A stretch of DNA of 64,000 nucleotides from Astragalus membranaceus (GCA_039519185.1 CM076849.1:117508587-117572586), one strand, 5' to 3'; numbered from the stretch's first letter, positions 13,328-26,195 are shown. Numbers and translations: made by a program. The notes: generated from the sequence alone by a model not told the origin.

Positions 13328-15153
13328 CTGCAACAAAACCAACAGTTAGAATAAGTCGACAATACTAGATTGTCAATGACTGGACAACTTGGCCGGACAG
13401 ACCGAACTTTTGCTCTGATACCACTAATGTAACACCCCTTTTCTACCCGTTAATTTGTTTGTAAAAATCAGAGTTCAAAATCTCTTTCATCGCAAGGAAT
13501 GTTACACATACTTCGAATAAAACATCGTACTTCAATAAAACAGTTCAACATCAATAATTGAGCAATACGTAGCACGCCCCCAATGGGGAAAACCTCAGGC
13601 ATCAGTCATCTTCACCACAACCTTGACATCAATAAAACCAACTACGCAGCGGAAAGTAAAATAAAGAGAAACCATCAAATAACATATAACAACCAAAATG
13701 GTCTTAAAACATCGAGTTCGTTTCCCCCCTGAGTGCTACGTATCAGAGCATGACGACCCGACTCAAATTAGTGAAGATACCTAGGTCTTCACTCGTGATC
13801 ACCTGCACATTACCGCATAGGGGTAACATTCAAACAGAAGGGTGAGTCCAATTCAATCCATATAATAAATCATATGATAAGGAATAAGTCAAAGTCACAG
13901 CACTAGAGTAACCACATCACAGTCATAAATTACGTCATTACAACAACTCATCATGATGTCATGTAACTATATGAAATGCAACCCACTCACGGGCATATGC
14001 ATGAGGTACCTTTCATCATCGTCGCTTAGCCTTTATGGCCTCATCGTCGCTGGGTACATGCACATGGAATACATGAGACACTATGACATGCACCGCACAC
14101 AAACACACACTCACAGTCAACTATGTGACCCGTCACTTACCAATTTGCCAAATAAGAGGCACAGCACCTGTCAATTTATAATTACACACAACAACGTCGC
14201 TATATTTTCATCGTCGCTTATTATCATCGTCGCTTAGCCTTTTGGGCCTCATCGTCACTTATCCATAAACGTCATCAATCAAACAATAGCCACTAAGGGC
14301 AAAACCGTCATTTAACTAGCCACTAAGGGCATCATCGTCATTTACACATCATCATCAATAATATTGGCCACTAAGGGCAAAAACGTCATTTAACTAGCCA
14401 CTAAGGGCATCATCGTCATAATCACCCATTTTGACACTAAGGCGTTAAAACTGTTGGTTATACGCAAAAAGGATTTTTAAAGGACTCAATACGGCTTTAC
14501 AACGTCACTGGGATGACCACCGGGGACAGCCAGTTGGGCGCCCAGGAACCACCAGAAAATAATAAGTTTTTATTTTAAAAATAAGACACATAGGTAGACA
14601 ACCGAAAAAGCTTCCCAATACTTTTTGAAATGTTTAAAACGGATGCCCGAGTCAAAAGATATAGCGAAAACAATTTTTATTAAAAATCGGGAACATCCTG
14701 AAAATGGCGCCCAGGCACTGGGCGCCTAAGACACAAACTTAGACATCGCAGGCACCATAGGCAACGGGCGCACACACGGGAGCCATGCGCCCAGCGGCAA
14801 CAGCACGCAACACAGCGCGCAACACAACACACAACGCCCATGGCGCCCAGCGCCCCACAACACACGCACACACGCACACAACGCCCTTGGCGCCCAGCGC
14901 CCAGCAACACTTGCACACACGCACACAGCGCCCATGGCGCCCAGCGCCCAGCAACACTTGCACACATATGGCGCCCTAGGCGCCCATACCGCAACCAAAT
15001 GGATTTTTCAGCCACCAATCATGAAGATCACGCATAAATCATCAACAAAACATGAAATCACATACACATTCATGATCATGGATAGATCTAGGCTAACCCT
15101 ACCCTAAAACCTATCATACGACCTATTATATAAATTGATAGAACTCCCCTTAC
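13328..15153 (-). other. Possible leader intron of E3
   Basis: The donor-like AAG|GTAAGG begins at 15153 in the LTR. The acceptor-like TTTTGTTGCAG ends at 13328, 12 nt before the gag ATG at 13315. The excised 1826 nt would include the PBS. This rests on consensus sites plus recurrence in E2, E4 and F. Confidence 0.4.
13412..13423 (-). other. E3 primer-binding site (initiator Met tRNA)
   Basis: TGGTATCAGAGC on the reverse strand, four bases inside the 5' LTR. Confidence 0.87.
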
Positions 15154-15537
15154 CTTGGATTTGAAGAACAGGAGCCCTAGAGACAGTCACGAACAGAACC
15201 ACAGCAACGGGTCACGTTCCTCTTCCTCCTTGAGCTCGCGACCTCTCCCTTCTTTCTCTCTTCTCCACGGCGCCTCTTCTCTCTATCTCTTTCTCCAATT
15301 CGCAAAATGCCTAAGCCAAAACCCTAGTCCCAAATGACCTAGCAACTTCGCATATTACATGGATCATGGGCTTGGGCTTTTCACTTCAGCCCAAGTTCAT
15401 CTAATTGGCGCCTCCACCTTCTAATACCACCTACACCATTTTAACATAATTTCAATTAATTAAATTATATTCAATTAATTAAAATAAATTCCTAAATACT
15501 TAATTAAATAAATTAATTAAATATTTAAGGTGTTACA
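13428..15537 (-). repeat. E3 5' LTR
   Basis: This LTR is 2110 bp, from TGTAACACCCC to AGGTGTTACA. It is close to the E1 LTR but has fewer GCCACTAAGGGC tandem units (about 14288-14420) and a shorter GGCGCC tract (about 14700-14990), which explains most of the length difference. The donor-like AAGGTAAGG lies at 15148-15156, with the GA-rich leader to its right. Confidence 0.92.
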
Positions 15538-17423
15538 CTCCCTCTTTTGAAATCCCACTTGTATTACATGTCGGTCCAGCAGATCTTGAAGGACCAGCTT
15601 GAATGCTTCGCATGTCCCGGCACAGCGAGGGTTGGTACATGAATCTTTTCCGGCGCATCCCTTCATAACAACTCCGAAGTGGCACAATTCAGCATGGATA
15701 ATGTCTAGAGGTGTACAGATATCTTCCACCTTTCTGGTTAAGGACTCTCCTTCAAAAATTTCAACAGCATTAACAGAGGAGTTCCCGTGCCCTGGTAGAG
15801 GGTTAGTGGCAACATTTGGGCCGTCTTCTTTGAAATTCAGCCATTTAGATTCGATCAGGTCTTGTACCACATATTTCAAAGCTTTGCAGTTTTCAGTGGA
15901 ATGGGAAGCCGCTCCAGCATGGAACCCACAGGTGGCATTCGGGTCGTAGTTTTTGGGGAAAGGAGGCTGAATGGGTCTCATCGGACGGGGAGTGATTAGG
16001 TTGTGTCCGATAAGATGGTTGAACAGGTCTGTGTACGACATGGGTATCAGGTCGAAGCTAACGGGCTTTCTCCCTGGGTAATTTTGTGGTCAGTAGCTGG
16101 GAAAGGTTTGGTGAGGTGAGGCTGGTGGCGTTTGGGTAGGGAATTGATAGGCTTGTGATGGTTTATTATAGGAGGGTTTTCCGGCTCCGGTGATTGCGTT
16201 ATTTTCCCCCTCTTTTCTTTTGGGAAAACCAGCGAAAGGCTTTTTCCGGCTATTGGTTCCGGTGAAGCTGTGTACAATCTTTCCATTCCTTAAACCATTC
16301 TCTAACCTCTCCCCTATGATGACCATATCCGAGAAGCTTGAGGATACACTCCCTACCAATCTGTCGTAGAAGGGCGACTGTAAAGTATCCATGAACATTG
16401 TTACCATTTCCTTTTGTAGCAAAGGTGGTGCTACTTGCGCTGCTAACCCTCTCCAGCGTTGAGCGTATTCCTTAAAGGACTCATTATCCCATTTCACCAT
16501 ATTCTGCAGCTGTGTCCTATCAGGATATCACTGTTGTACTTATAGTGCTTTAGAAAAGCGTCTGCTAGGTCTTTCCAACATCTGATGTGAGCACGTTCCA
16601 ACTGCATGTACCAATTCGAAGCTGACTCAGCTAGGCTGTCTTGAAAGTAATGGATGAGCAGTTTGTCATCATGTGCGAATGCGGCCATTTTCCTGCAGTA
16701 CATGGTAAGATGGCTTTCTGGACAGGTTGAACCTCTATATTTGTCGAAGTCTGGCACTTTGAATTTAGGAGGGATGACCACATTTGAGACAAGACATAGG
16801 TCGTACGCGTCCCTTGCACCGACACTGGATCCTTCGATTGCTCTCACGCGCTCTTCAAGCATTTGATATTTATCCTTGGGCTGAGAGTCCTCCATTGAGT
16901 AGTTATGAGTGGGTCCTCTCATGTTGTAGTGAGGAGGCACCATTGGCGTTGCAGCGGAGTTCGCATTCAAGATGTGCGAATTAGGAGTAGGAGCATGATG
17001 AATTACTACTGGTGATGGAGTATAACCCTGTGGAATGACCTGAGGTGCAGTCGCAGGACTTGAAAAGTGAGCTCGCGGTATTTCTGCATTTGTATTTTGA
17101 GTTGAAGGTCCAGCGACTCCCGAAGGTCCTCCCTCTGGATTGACCTCCATGGTAGGTGGAGTATAACCAGCTGGGAGACCGTAAGGGGGCCATGGATAGC
17201 CCTGGACGTTCACTCCAGCGGTGTATGGAGTCTCGGAGCTGGGAGGAGGAAGGCTCGAAGCATTGTTCTCAGTATTCCCCATCGAGGCATTTTCATCTGC
17301 GTTTCTTCTCTCGAGGAGCTTCATGAGCTCGGCCATTTGATCTTTCAATACCATCATCTCGCTCATTTGATCCTTCAGCTTTGCCATGTCTTCTCCCAGA
17401 GCCTGATTATCCTCTTCGGCCAT
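15538..17423 (-). pseudogene. Ogre gag, frameshifted and cut by E3
   Basis: It starts MAEEDNQALGEDMAKLKDQM at 17423. An N-terminal helix and a Pro-rich linker precede the gag core (DKYRGSTCPESHLTMYCRKM; later MVKWDNESFKEYAQRWRGLA). The C-terminal part has cysteine motifs of the type CGFHAGAASHSTENC and CTNPRCAGTC. The frame changes near 16500 (core to core) and again near 16050-16090 before the piece 16041-15538. It is therefore a dead copy made of three frames. E3 cuts it at 15538. Confidence 0.85.
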
Positions 17424-17512
17424 CTTCTTTGCTTGAGAACGAGTCCGGTAGCGATGTTGATGAACCAGCTTGCCTTTTCACTCTTTTTTTTCAAGTTTTC
17501 TGACGTAAGTAC

Positions 17513-17562
17513 ATGAATGAATGAATGAATGAATGAATGAATGAATGAATGAATGAATGAAT
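17513..17562. repeat. (ATGA)n microsatellite
   Basis: About 12 uninterrupted ATGA units lie in the spacer between Ogre ORF1 and gag. They read through as a meaningless Ser-His-Ile-Phe repeat. Confidence 0.95.
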
Positions 17563-17703
17563 ATGCATGCATGGAATGCAAATGTATGCTTTCGTGTTAC
17601 GCCAGGAGAATTGTAAGTTTCTATTCGACACAAAATAGATTCAAAGTTCGAAACAGAACGAACGAATCTTTTATTAAAAAAAACAATCAAGCAAACTGGC
17701 GAA

Positions 17704-19179
17704 CTACATCTTTTTCCATGAAAGGTAACGTCCTTTAATTTTTAACACAGTAACAAGACGATTACAAAAATCAATGAATCTTGTAATCTCGATGGGCGTG
17801 TCTTTATCTCTGGCAAAGTCTGCTGCTATTAGGTGTCGGGGAATCTCTTTGACAGCCTCATTTGCTAGCTCAGCTAACTGTGAGAATTTGTTCCTCCAGT
17901 ACTCATAGTCGTCATTCAGCTTCACATAATGCTCTTTCAAAAACACATGTTCCTTGTTAAGGTCATTATAGATTTTGTCTTGATATTCAGCATAAGCCTT
18001 CAGGTCGATGGTTTTCTTGCATTCTTCCTGCAGAGCTTCTTGATACTCTTCAAGCTTCTTTTGTATCACCTCTCTGGCCTTTCTTTCAATTACCAGCCTA
18101 TTCTCACACTCAGCGGTCATTCCCTCTAGTCGAGGTTTCATATCTTCAAGTTGGCTTCGTAGTGTTCTTTCAATCGCTGCAAACTTGGTCAACTGTTTTT
18201 CCCATCCATATGCATTGTCTATAGCCCGGTCTCTCTCTCGATTGCGCACCTTAAGCTCTTCATTTGCACCCATGAGACTTTCTTGCAGGCGGCGCATTTT
18301 TTCTTTCCCGGCCTGCTCCCTTTCATCACATTCAGCCAGGCGCTTTCTCTTTATGGCACTTTCTCGTTGCAAATCAGCATTCTCTTGGAGCACTTTCTCT
18401 AGTTTAGCTTGCAATTCTGCCTTTTCTTGTTCTGCTTTGGACAAGGCGACTTGGAGTCTCTCTAGATCTTCATCGAGTATAGGGATAGGCGGAGGAACCT
18501 CGGGGGTGACCGGAGCTGCCAGATGGAATGGTAGTCCAACTTCTTGGGCTCTAGATTTGACCCACTGAATGTAGCTTTCTTTGGCATCAATGCCTCTGGG
18601 TCCTAGTTCATGACCTTTTCTGGAGATTTTGCCCCAGACCCGACTAATCTCTGTTAGCATATCAAGATCTCCCGAACCCCTCTTCTCTAGCACAAATGAG
18701 AGTAAAGATTCTTCCGGGGGTGGATTCATCATAGGATAACCCAACTGCCTCAAAGCAATGGCGGGACTGTAGTTAATGCAGCCTTTAGTCCCTATGAGGG
18801 GGACATTTGGGAAATCACCACACTGATAGACGATTTCTTCTATATTTTGGTCCCGAGAATACCAGGAAATGTCACTCCCTTTGAGGCCGGCGATGTATTG
18901 GGCCCATTCTGTCTTGCCCCTGACCTCTATATGATGATTTCTTTTGAAGATGTGAGAAGTGAACCAGCGATACAATACAGGCAAACAACATAGGATCAAG
19001 CCTGTTCGTTTTTTGTGACGTTCGTGAATAGTGTAATACACGTCAGCAAGAACAACTGAGGTGGGATTTTGTCCTCGGAGTTTGAATGCTAAGAAAACAT
19101 CTATTGCAGTGTAATCAATATAGCCGTCGTCATTGGGGAATAGAACGACCCCATAGATGATGAGAGCAAAGACGTCCAT
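17704..19179 (-). pseudogene. Ogre ORF1, C-terminal part (coiled coil)
   Basis: The 491-codon open stretch begins MDVFALIIYGVVLFPN at 19179. Its first 150 or so residues continue the globular region, which resembles the plant-mobile-domain-like ORF1 of Ogre elements. After a Pro-rich break (residues about 215-225), residues about 230-450 form a long Glu/Lys/Leu-rich coiled coil. It is the downstream half of the protein whose start is at 22364; solo LTR S1 and small indels separate the halves. The function of ORF1 is not known to me; the coiled coil suggests self-association. Confidence 0.8.
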
Positions 19180-19185
19180 GAATGT

Positions 19186-19847
19186 TGTAACACCCCATTT
19201 CTACCCGGAAATTTAAATCATAATTATCAGAGTTCAAAAATTATTTTTCAACACATCCAAACGGGATGCTACATTCTCTTCAAATAAACAACAACAGTAA
19301 AATAATAATTTCCCTTATAGTTTCAGAATAATACGTAACACGTAACAAATGGGATGGAATCCTCAAAAATATTTAGTTCAGTTCACATAACAGGATCCTC
19401 AACATCTCGCAGCGGAATAAAAATACAATCTCATAAAAACATAACACAGTCTCAACAATAACATCATATCTTCAGTAAAAATTACTCAACATGTCAATTA
19501 AACAAAACAAAAGAAAACTAGCGCCCATCCCCTGAGTGTTACGTATCAGAGCACAAGACCGACTCAGGAATGAAGGGAGACAAGCCTTCACTCATGGTTA
19601 CCTGTAGTAATAAACAACAAAGGGGTGAGTCTCAACCGCATAATAAAGCTTATAATAAGCAATATGCTGGAGTATAGAACTACACCAATCACAGCAACAC
19701 ATTTATAACTTTGATTATATAAGCATAGCAACTTTTACAACATATAAATATACATGTATAACAACTTTCACCAAATTATACATATAACAACTCTCGTAAT
19801 TTATATATATATTCTTATATATAATTACCCATATCACAGCCTCAACA

Positions 19848-19883
<36 letters not shown>

Positions 19884-21899
19884 TTATCAACATCCACAAT
19901 GTATATATATAATTGTCACACAACCATATTATACATCAACCAAAATAATTATTAATGATGAGCATGCATGTATGAGGTGCAAGTATGCATGTGGTACCAT
20001 CATCATCACTTATCATTGCCAATTGGGCATATCGTCGCGACCGCAGCCGTAATATCGTCAAGACCACAGCCTAAAATCGTCAAGAACGCAGCCTAATGTA
20101 TGCATGTGACTTCTTGAACAACCAACAATTATAATTTCCACATCATCAACATCATCTATAACATCATCGTCACTTTGGCATTAAGCCCGTCATAAATAAC
20201 ATCGTCACTTATTTTGGTCAATAGACCCATCGTCATTTAACAACAAGGCAACATAGTATTAGTGTCCAGAAACTATCAGAAAAATTAATCACTTTTCACC
20301 TCACAGTAGCATACACAGATAGAGGACTGAACAAGCTTCAAAACGCCCTTTGAAGCACTTAAAACGGACACCCGAGTCAAAAGATACGTCAAAAACAAAT
20401 TAGGGACAAAACTGAGACACGTGCTGAAAATGGCTCCCAGGCGCTGGGCGCCTAGCAGGGAACAGCAGCACACAAAAACTGGCGCAGGAAAACCGGCGCG
20501 GAAAACTGGCGCAGGAAATTGGCGCAGGAAAACTGGCGCAGGGAACAGGATTGGCAACACAGCGCAGGATTTGGCGCCCAGGGACAGGGCACCCACCAAA
20601 ATGTCACAACAGTACACAAAGTGCTCAGGAGCAAGGTCCAACCCACAACATATGATATAACAACAAGTTCTGGGCGCTTGGGGCGCCAGAACCAGCGACA
20701 CAGGCAAGGGAACATGTGCATGGGCACCTTGGGCGCCTTCCCAAACAGCACTGGAACAACATGGAGCCATACTGGAACAACTTAGTATAATTAGGCAAGG
20801 TATCCCACACTAAGACAGAGGCTAAAACATCAAGGGAAACACAAATGGCTTGGCGCCTAGGCATCGGGAACCAAAAACTGCAACAGAAAACAAGGCAGGC
20901 AACATGGCTCCCAGAGGAGGGGATCCAAGTGACATTTCAGAACATACAGCCTAGCAACCAAAATTCAACCCCAAAGACATCCAAATAACATGACTACTCA
21001 GAAACACAACTTGGGAACGCAACACGGGCAGCCAAATTTAGGTGCCCTTGGCGCCCAGGTACAGGGGACCAGCGCCCATGGCGCCCAGGACAGCAACACT
21101 GAACGCAACGAGACAGGCACAGGCGCCCATGGCGCCCAGACAGCAGCAACCATGCGAGACAATGGCAACAACAATGGCGCCTAAGGCGCCTAGGGTCCTT
21201 CAAACTCAATTTCCTCCAAATTTTTATATACTCAATCATCAATAACATTTTCATTATACCTTATTTTTATTCTAACATCTTCATATACCCGTTTCAACCA
21301 ATTTTTCGTATGCATTACAATTCTCACACACATATCATAATTCACACATTTTCCAACAAACACATAGAGGGCATCAATTCATCATACGTTCAATCATACA
21401 TCAAAACAACAATAAAAACACAATGAGATCAATATAATTCCTACAACCCACATACACCCCATTATAATCCCTATTATAAGGTAAGACCCACCCTTACCTT
21501 GATTATACCGAAGAATAGGTTCTTTCTACGGAGTCACCAACAGGACCACAGCAACTAGGAGCTCTTCCCTTTCCTTGGCCGATCGCACCCTTCTTTCTTT
21601 CCTTCTCTCCTTCGACTTCTCTCTTCTCTCTTCGCAACTCTCTCCTTCTTTCTCCCTTTCGTTTCTTTCTTTTTCCCTTTCTTACACAAATGATGCGAAT
21701 TGCATCATACCCCAAGCGCCTAGGAGCCTTAGCTAACGGGCTTGGGCTTCTTGGGCCAATCTTATCGTCCCGGAATTACCAACACCACCCCCTTAAATTT
21801 AAAATAAAATAACATATTACTAATTTTAATATATTAATAAATATGCAACACTTAAAATAATTTAATCAAATAATTAATTAAATTATTTTGGGTGTTACA
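19186..21899 (-). repeat. Solo LTR S1 (family B chromovirus)
   Basis: The LTR is 2714 bp, from TGTAACACCCC to GGGTGTTACA, flanked by perfect TSDs AATGT (19181-19185 and 21900-21904) with no internal domain. It interrupts Ogre ORF1. It shares end sequences with S2 and S3 (AATAATTTAATTAA-type 5' end). Inside are a (TA)n run, a GGCGCC-containing tract (about 20440-21190), and the donor-like AAGGTAAGG (about 21492-21500) after a GA-rich leader. Confidence 0.93.
19850..19880. repeat. (TA)n microsatellite in S1
   Basis: About 15 TA units within a wider AT-rich part of the solo LTR. Confidence 0.9.
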
Positions 21900-21917
21900 A
21901 ATGTAGCCCAATTTTCT

Positions 21918-22364
21918 TTACCAAGCCCAGAACGGGGCTTCTTCCTCCAAGTACCACCTTGTCAAACCTTCTACCCCCTTCTTTACAATTACCTTCTTGG
22001 CCAAGTCTGATGTTGAAACTTTTAATATTTCAGACAATTTTACAGCTATAGGATAAATTTCAACATATCGGTATGGCTTTTTGTTTGCTGGAAGGAAGCA
22101 AAGTATATTTTCAAACTCTTCTAAGGTCGGGGCCAGCTGATAGTTTTGAAATGTGAAACACCGTAACGGTGGATCATAATACTGGCCCAATGCAGTGAGA
22201 GCTTCAGCCTGTACCTTGATATTCAGAAGACTTAAAAGATTCCCATACTTGGCGGTGAAGGAGTCACGAAGCCATGGCACCATTTTATTGCTTAAGTCTC
22301 GCAGACTTCTTAGGTTCGGTTGCTTGATTTTCAAATGTATGGTTTGTCTTAACGTTTGATCCAT
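21918..22364 (-). pseudogene. Ogre ORF1, N-terminal part
   Basis: 148 codons starting MDQTLRQTIHLKIKQPNL at 22364 and ending EEEAPFWAW at a stop at 21918-21920. The stop lies just before the S1 target site, so ORF1 already carried small indels apart from the LTR insertion. The sequence resembles the N-terminal domain of Ogre ORF1 (plant-mobile-domain-like, with LGQYYDPPLRCFTF). The continuation is at 19179. Confidence 0.8.
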
Positions 22365-23111
22365 CTTGTCAGAAAGAAAACCTTAAAATTTCCTGGCGGT
22401 CATAGAAATGCATGAAATGTTGATGTAAAAAAGAAATTTATGTCATGCAAAAAAAGAGGAGGAATAAGTAAAAAAAAATGCATGAGGTATGCTAAAAATA
22501 ATTTGCCAAAATAACAAAACTTTTTTTTTTGGAAGACCGGAAAAATATGTTTGTTTGAATGCAGAGGTATGAGGCTCCTTTGTGTCCAACAAGGGTTCCT
22601 TAGAGAATAGGTCTAGGGCCCGTCTATTGAGTGAACCTTTCAAAAGGTAGCTCTAAAGAGTCCTATATAAGGTTCCTAGAGCCAACGACCCCAATTAAGA
22701 ACATTGTTCAACAACAATAGGCAAGCTATTAGGAGTGCCAGCATTCTCAAGAGGGACCAAACTCTAGGTGAGACTTTCGTGACCACCCAACAGGACGCAC
22801 ATCCAGTAGGCCATCACTACGCAGTCTCGTTCTAACTTAGGTTATTCTCCAGTCCGGGTACAGGACTATTCTCACGTGTGTGCAAAAGCGTGATAGTGGA
22901 GTGTGTGAAGGAGAAAATTATCAATAATACCCCCCAAGCTGCAAAACAAACAAACACATATACTAAAAAGTGGTCTTCTATCCAAGGGTTTTCATATCAC
23001 AAAAGAATAATATGCAATAAAAATAAAAGACAAAAAGGGAAGGGTAAAAACAAACATTAAATTAACAACTAATCCTACAACTAATTAGACTAGGTTTGAC
23101 TTTCTATAATC
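22365..23111 (-). other. Ogre untranslated leader, no gene seen
   Basis: 747 bp between the PBS and ORF1. I see no coding frame longer than chance and no repeat apart from short A/T runs. Confidence 0.7.
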
Positions 23112-23129
23112 TCCCCAGTGGAGTCGCCA
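23112..23129 (-). other. Ogre primer-binding site
   Basis: The reverse strand reads TGGCGACTCCACTGGGGA, two bases from the LTR end. The first ten bases fit a tRNA ending GGAGTCGCCA, of the plant Arg tRNA type. I recall Ogre elements using an Arg primer; this is from memory. Confidence 0.75.
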
Positions 23130-23131
23130 GC

Positions 23132-24480
23132 TGTAGCGACCGAAAAATCCGGGAGAGGATTCCTCGAAGTTTCAAAAATGAAGCCGCCGCCAAAGTTTAA
23201 TTATGAGGGCAAACATTGGAAAATCCCTTTTGGAATGGATAAGGGTCCTTGAGACCAGATAAGGGTTCGGGAGTCGGTTATGCGTGGGGAAGGTATTAGC
23301 ACCCCACGACATCCTTCCTAATGAAGGTTACCTGCTAACTAGTTGTAGGAAAGAATATTAATTTTGAAAATGTTTATTTTTACCCTTTTATTGTGAACTA
23401 AAAAGAAAGAAGAAAATTGATATTTTATTTAGGAAAATGATTATTTTGGAAAAGACTAAAAAAGGTTTTTTATTAGTGCAATTGACAGAGGTCGGCCGCC
23501 CTTTGCTCCTACGTATCTCTTGGTAGAGAATCAAATCACACGTAGTTCTTGGGTAGAAAACTTTGTTTGTTGGTGTATTTTATTTAGGGACTTTAGGACT
23601 CCTGAGTGATCAGTTCATTTGTCCTAAAATGATGACTAACCCGGCCGTACAGTCGGCTTAGTCCCCTAGTTTGTGAAAATGGATTATTTTTTGAAGTTTG
23701 GAAGATAGTTTGATGTGTGGTGGTTTGATTTTGTTTAAACAGGGGTTTTAGGACTCTTGATCCGTACGGTTCATTCGTCCTAAAACGGTGACTAATCCGG
23801 CCGTACGGCCGACTCAATCCCCTATTTTAAAAATTTGATTTGTGGAAAGAAATGTGTTTGTATTTTGATTTAGAAACTGTTTGTTTTAAATAGGGATTTT
23901 AGGATATGATCTGTAACGGTTCATTAGTGACCTAAAAAGCAGACTAACCCGACTGTACAGTCGACTTAGTCCCCTATTTATATTTTTGAAAATAAAATAT
24001 TTATTTGTTTGTTTTTATAGGTTTTTTGTAAAAGAAAATAATAAAAACGAAAACAGAGGGTGCAATAGTAAAATGAGGTGCAGTTTGCAGAAGGGAGTTG
24101 TATTATTAAAGCTAGGTGTGAAAAGTAGCAGCCTAGTTTGTAGACTGGTCCACGGATTTATGGGCTTTTCAGGGGGGAGGCGTATACAGGAAAATGAGAG
24201 GTGTGAATAGTATTGAGTTAAATGAATATAAGGCATTCTAAAAAACCCTAAACCTAATCCCCTCTCACTCTCTCTCGCGGCGCCGTCCCCAGCCTCACTC
24301 TCTCAAACTCTAATTTCTCAATTCCCTAATCTCTCATCAGCCGCACCCCTCACTAAGCCAAGAACCCGTTCTCTCACCATCTAAACCTGGTTTTTTACTT
24401 CTCTTCGCAGTACCGTGCACGCATACACCATGGGAGAGAGATTTTGAAGGATGGGAGTTCAGAGGGGGAGAGAGGTGAGT
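23132..24480 (-). repeat. Ogre 5' LTR, segment 1 (inner end)
   Basis: It begins TGTAGCGACCGAAAAATCC (the 3' end of the LTR on the reverse strand). It holds three imperfect tandem copies of a unit of about 150 bp with a TTTTAGGACT...CGGCCGTAC...AGTCCCCTA core (about 23585-23987). A second, truncated LTR of the same family is at 58019. The segment ends at the S2 insertion. Confidence 0.85.
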
Positions 24481-25475
24481 TGTAACACCCCATTTCTACC
24501 CGGCAATTAAATAATAGTTTAAAAATTATCAGAGTTCAAAAAAAATCATTTTTTTTCTACACATGAAATGGAATGCTACGTCTTCCTTCCCACAAGCAAC
24601 AATCTTATAATAACATCATGCCTCTTAAAAATCATGCAAATACGCAACACACAGCTATGGGATGTAACCCTCCAAAAATATATTATTGTTCAGTTCGCAT
24701 AAACAGGAACTTTTCACGTCTCGCAGCGGAATAAAAATAATATCTTATGAAACAACTATAATCTCAACAATAATGTAAACATCTCTATAAAATTATTCAA
24801 CAAAATAATTAAACAAGACAAAATACAACTAGCGCCCCATCCCCTGAGTGTTACGTATCAGAGCATATAGACCGACTCAGGAATGAAGAACTAACAGCCT
24901 TCACTCATGGTTACCTGTAATAATAACAACAAAGGGGTGAGTCTAAACCGCATAATAAGGCTTATAATAAGCAATATGCTAGAATATAGAGCTACACCCA
25001 TCACAGCAGCACTTTTATATATTTTATTTATATATATATATACAAAACTCTCAACAATATATATATTTACTTATATATATCATATTCACATACAACCTAC
25101 AGCCTCATGTGTATATATAACAACATACAACAACTTTTATGTATATACAACATCACACAGCAACTTATTTATATTCACACAACATCACATTATACATATA
25201 ATAGTATACAGCAACTATAATTTATATTATAATGAACTTAACTATATATCTATATATATAGCGACTAGTCAACAATATATATACATTTATTTTGACCATT
25301 CGACGATAGTCAAGGAGTACCCTAGTAGCATAACACTTGGAGTAAAATTCTTTGAATTAATATCCATAATAGACACATATATGAAGATGAACAAATAAAT
25401 AATTAACTGCAAAGCATAACCCATATAAGTGTCAAAGTTAATATAACAACCGCATCCACATACAACCTTAACAGC

Positions 25476-25478
<3 letters not shown>

Positions 25479-25518
<40 letters not shown>
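25479..25518. repeat. (TA)n microsatellite in S2
   Basis: About 20 TA units within an AT-rich part of the LTR, with further short TA runs between 25020 and 25620. Confidence 0.92.
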
Positions 25519-25520
<2 letters not shown>

Positions 25521-25991
25521 TATATATAAATTATACACATAATAACATACAGCAGCTTATTTATTTATATAGCAGCATACAACAACTTCCACAATATATA
25601 GTTATATACATATATATACACATGTATATCAACATCCACATAAGGCACAAATTCCATCAGAATGGGAACACCAAAATACGTTATAGAGCTATATATGGAC
25701 CATGCAACAATGCAACCCCTCTGGGCATATGCATGCGGTACCGATCTCGTAAAATGAGCCACAACGGACAAGAGGCCGAAGCCTATACCACCAACAAAAC
25801 AGTCTCAAAGAGGCCGAAGCCTATACCACCAAGAAATGCATATGACAATGCGACTCATGACTCATGCACCAGTTACACAAACTCAAAGTATTTAATTAAT
25901 AAACACTATACCATCATGTCTCGTTACAAATCATTTCATAAAAATACCACGTGTTGTAGTATCACAGCTACCTCGTAATTCTCACCTGTTC

Positions 25992-26195
25992 ACAGCATCA
26001 TTTACGGCACAAATACAGCAGCATTTACAGCACAAAACAGCAATATTTACAGCGCAAAACAGCAACATTTACAGTGCAAAAACAGCAACATTTACAGTGC
26101 AAAAACAGCAGCTTTTACAGCACATAAACAGCAACATTTACAGCGCAAAACAGCAACATTTACAGTGCAAAAACAGCAACATTTACAGTGCAAAA
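25992..26195. repeat. Tandem array, 22-23 bp unit, about nine copies
   Basis: The unit is close to ACAGCAACATTTACAGTGCA plus three or four A. The last pairs are identical, earlier ones vary at a few positions. Degenerate ACAGCA pieces continue to about 26250. Confidence 0.93.

Larger units (their letters stand above)
2486..15537 (-). mobile_element. E3: Tekay-type chromovirus, split by E1 and E2
   Basis: E3 is a minus-strand element inserted in the Ogre gag. What remains in the window is 2486-3229 (start of RT back to the third zinc knuckle), then 12443-13427 (first zinc knuckles, gag, PBS), then the 5' LTR 13428-15537. Its right TSD is CTCCC (15538-15542). The left end is hidden beyond E1. 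The two halves join exactly across E2 once the CTTGA duplication is removed. It hosts two insertions of its own superfamily. Confidence 0.85.

Noticed and set aside
24907..25398. 163-codon Tyr/Ile-rich frame
   Set aside because: It is a translation of TA-rich simple sequence within solo LTR S2.
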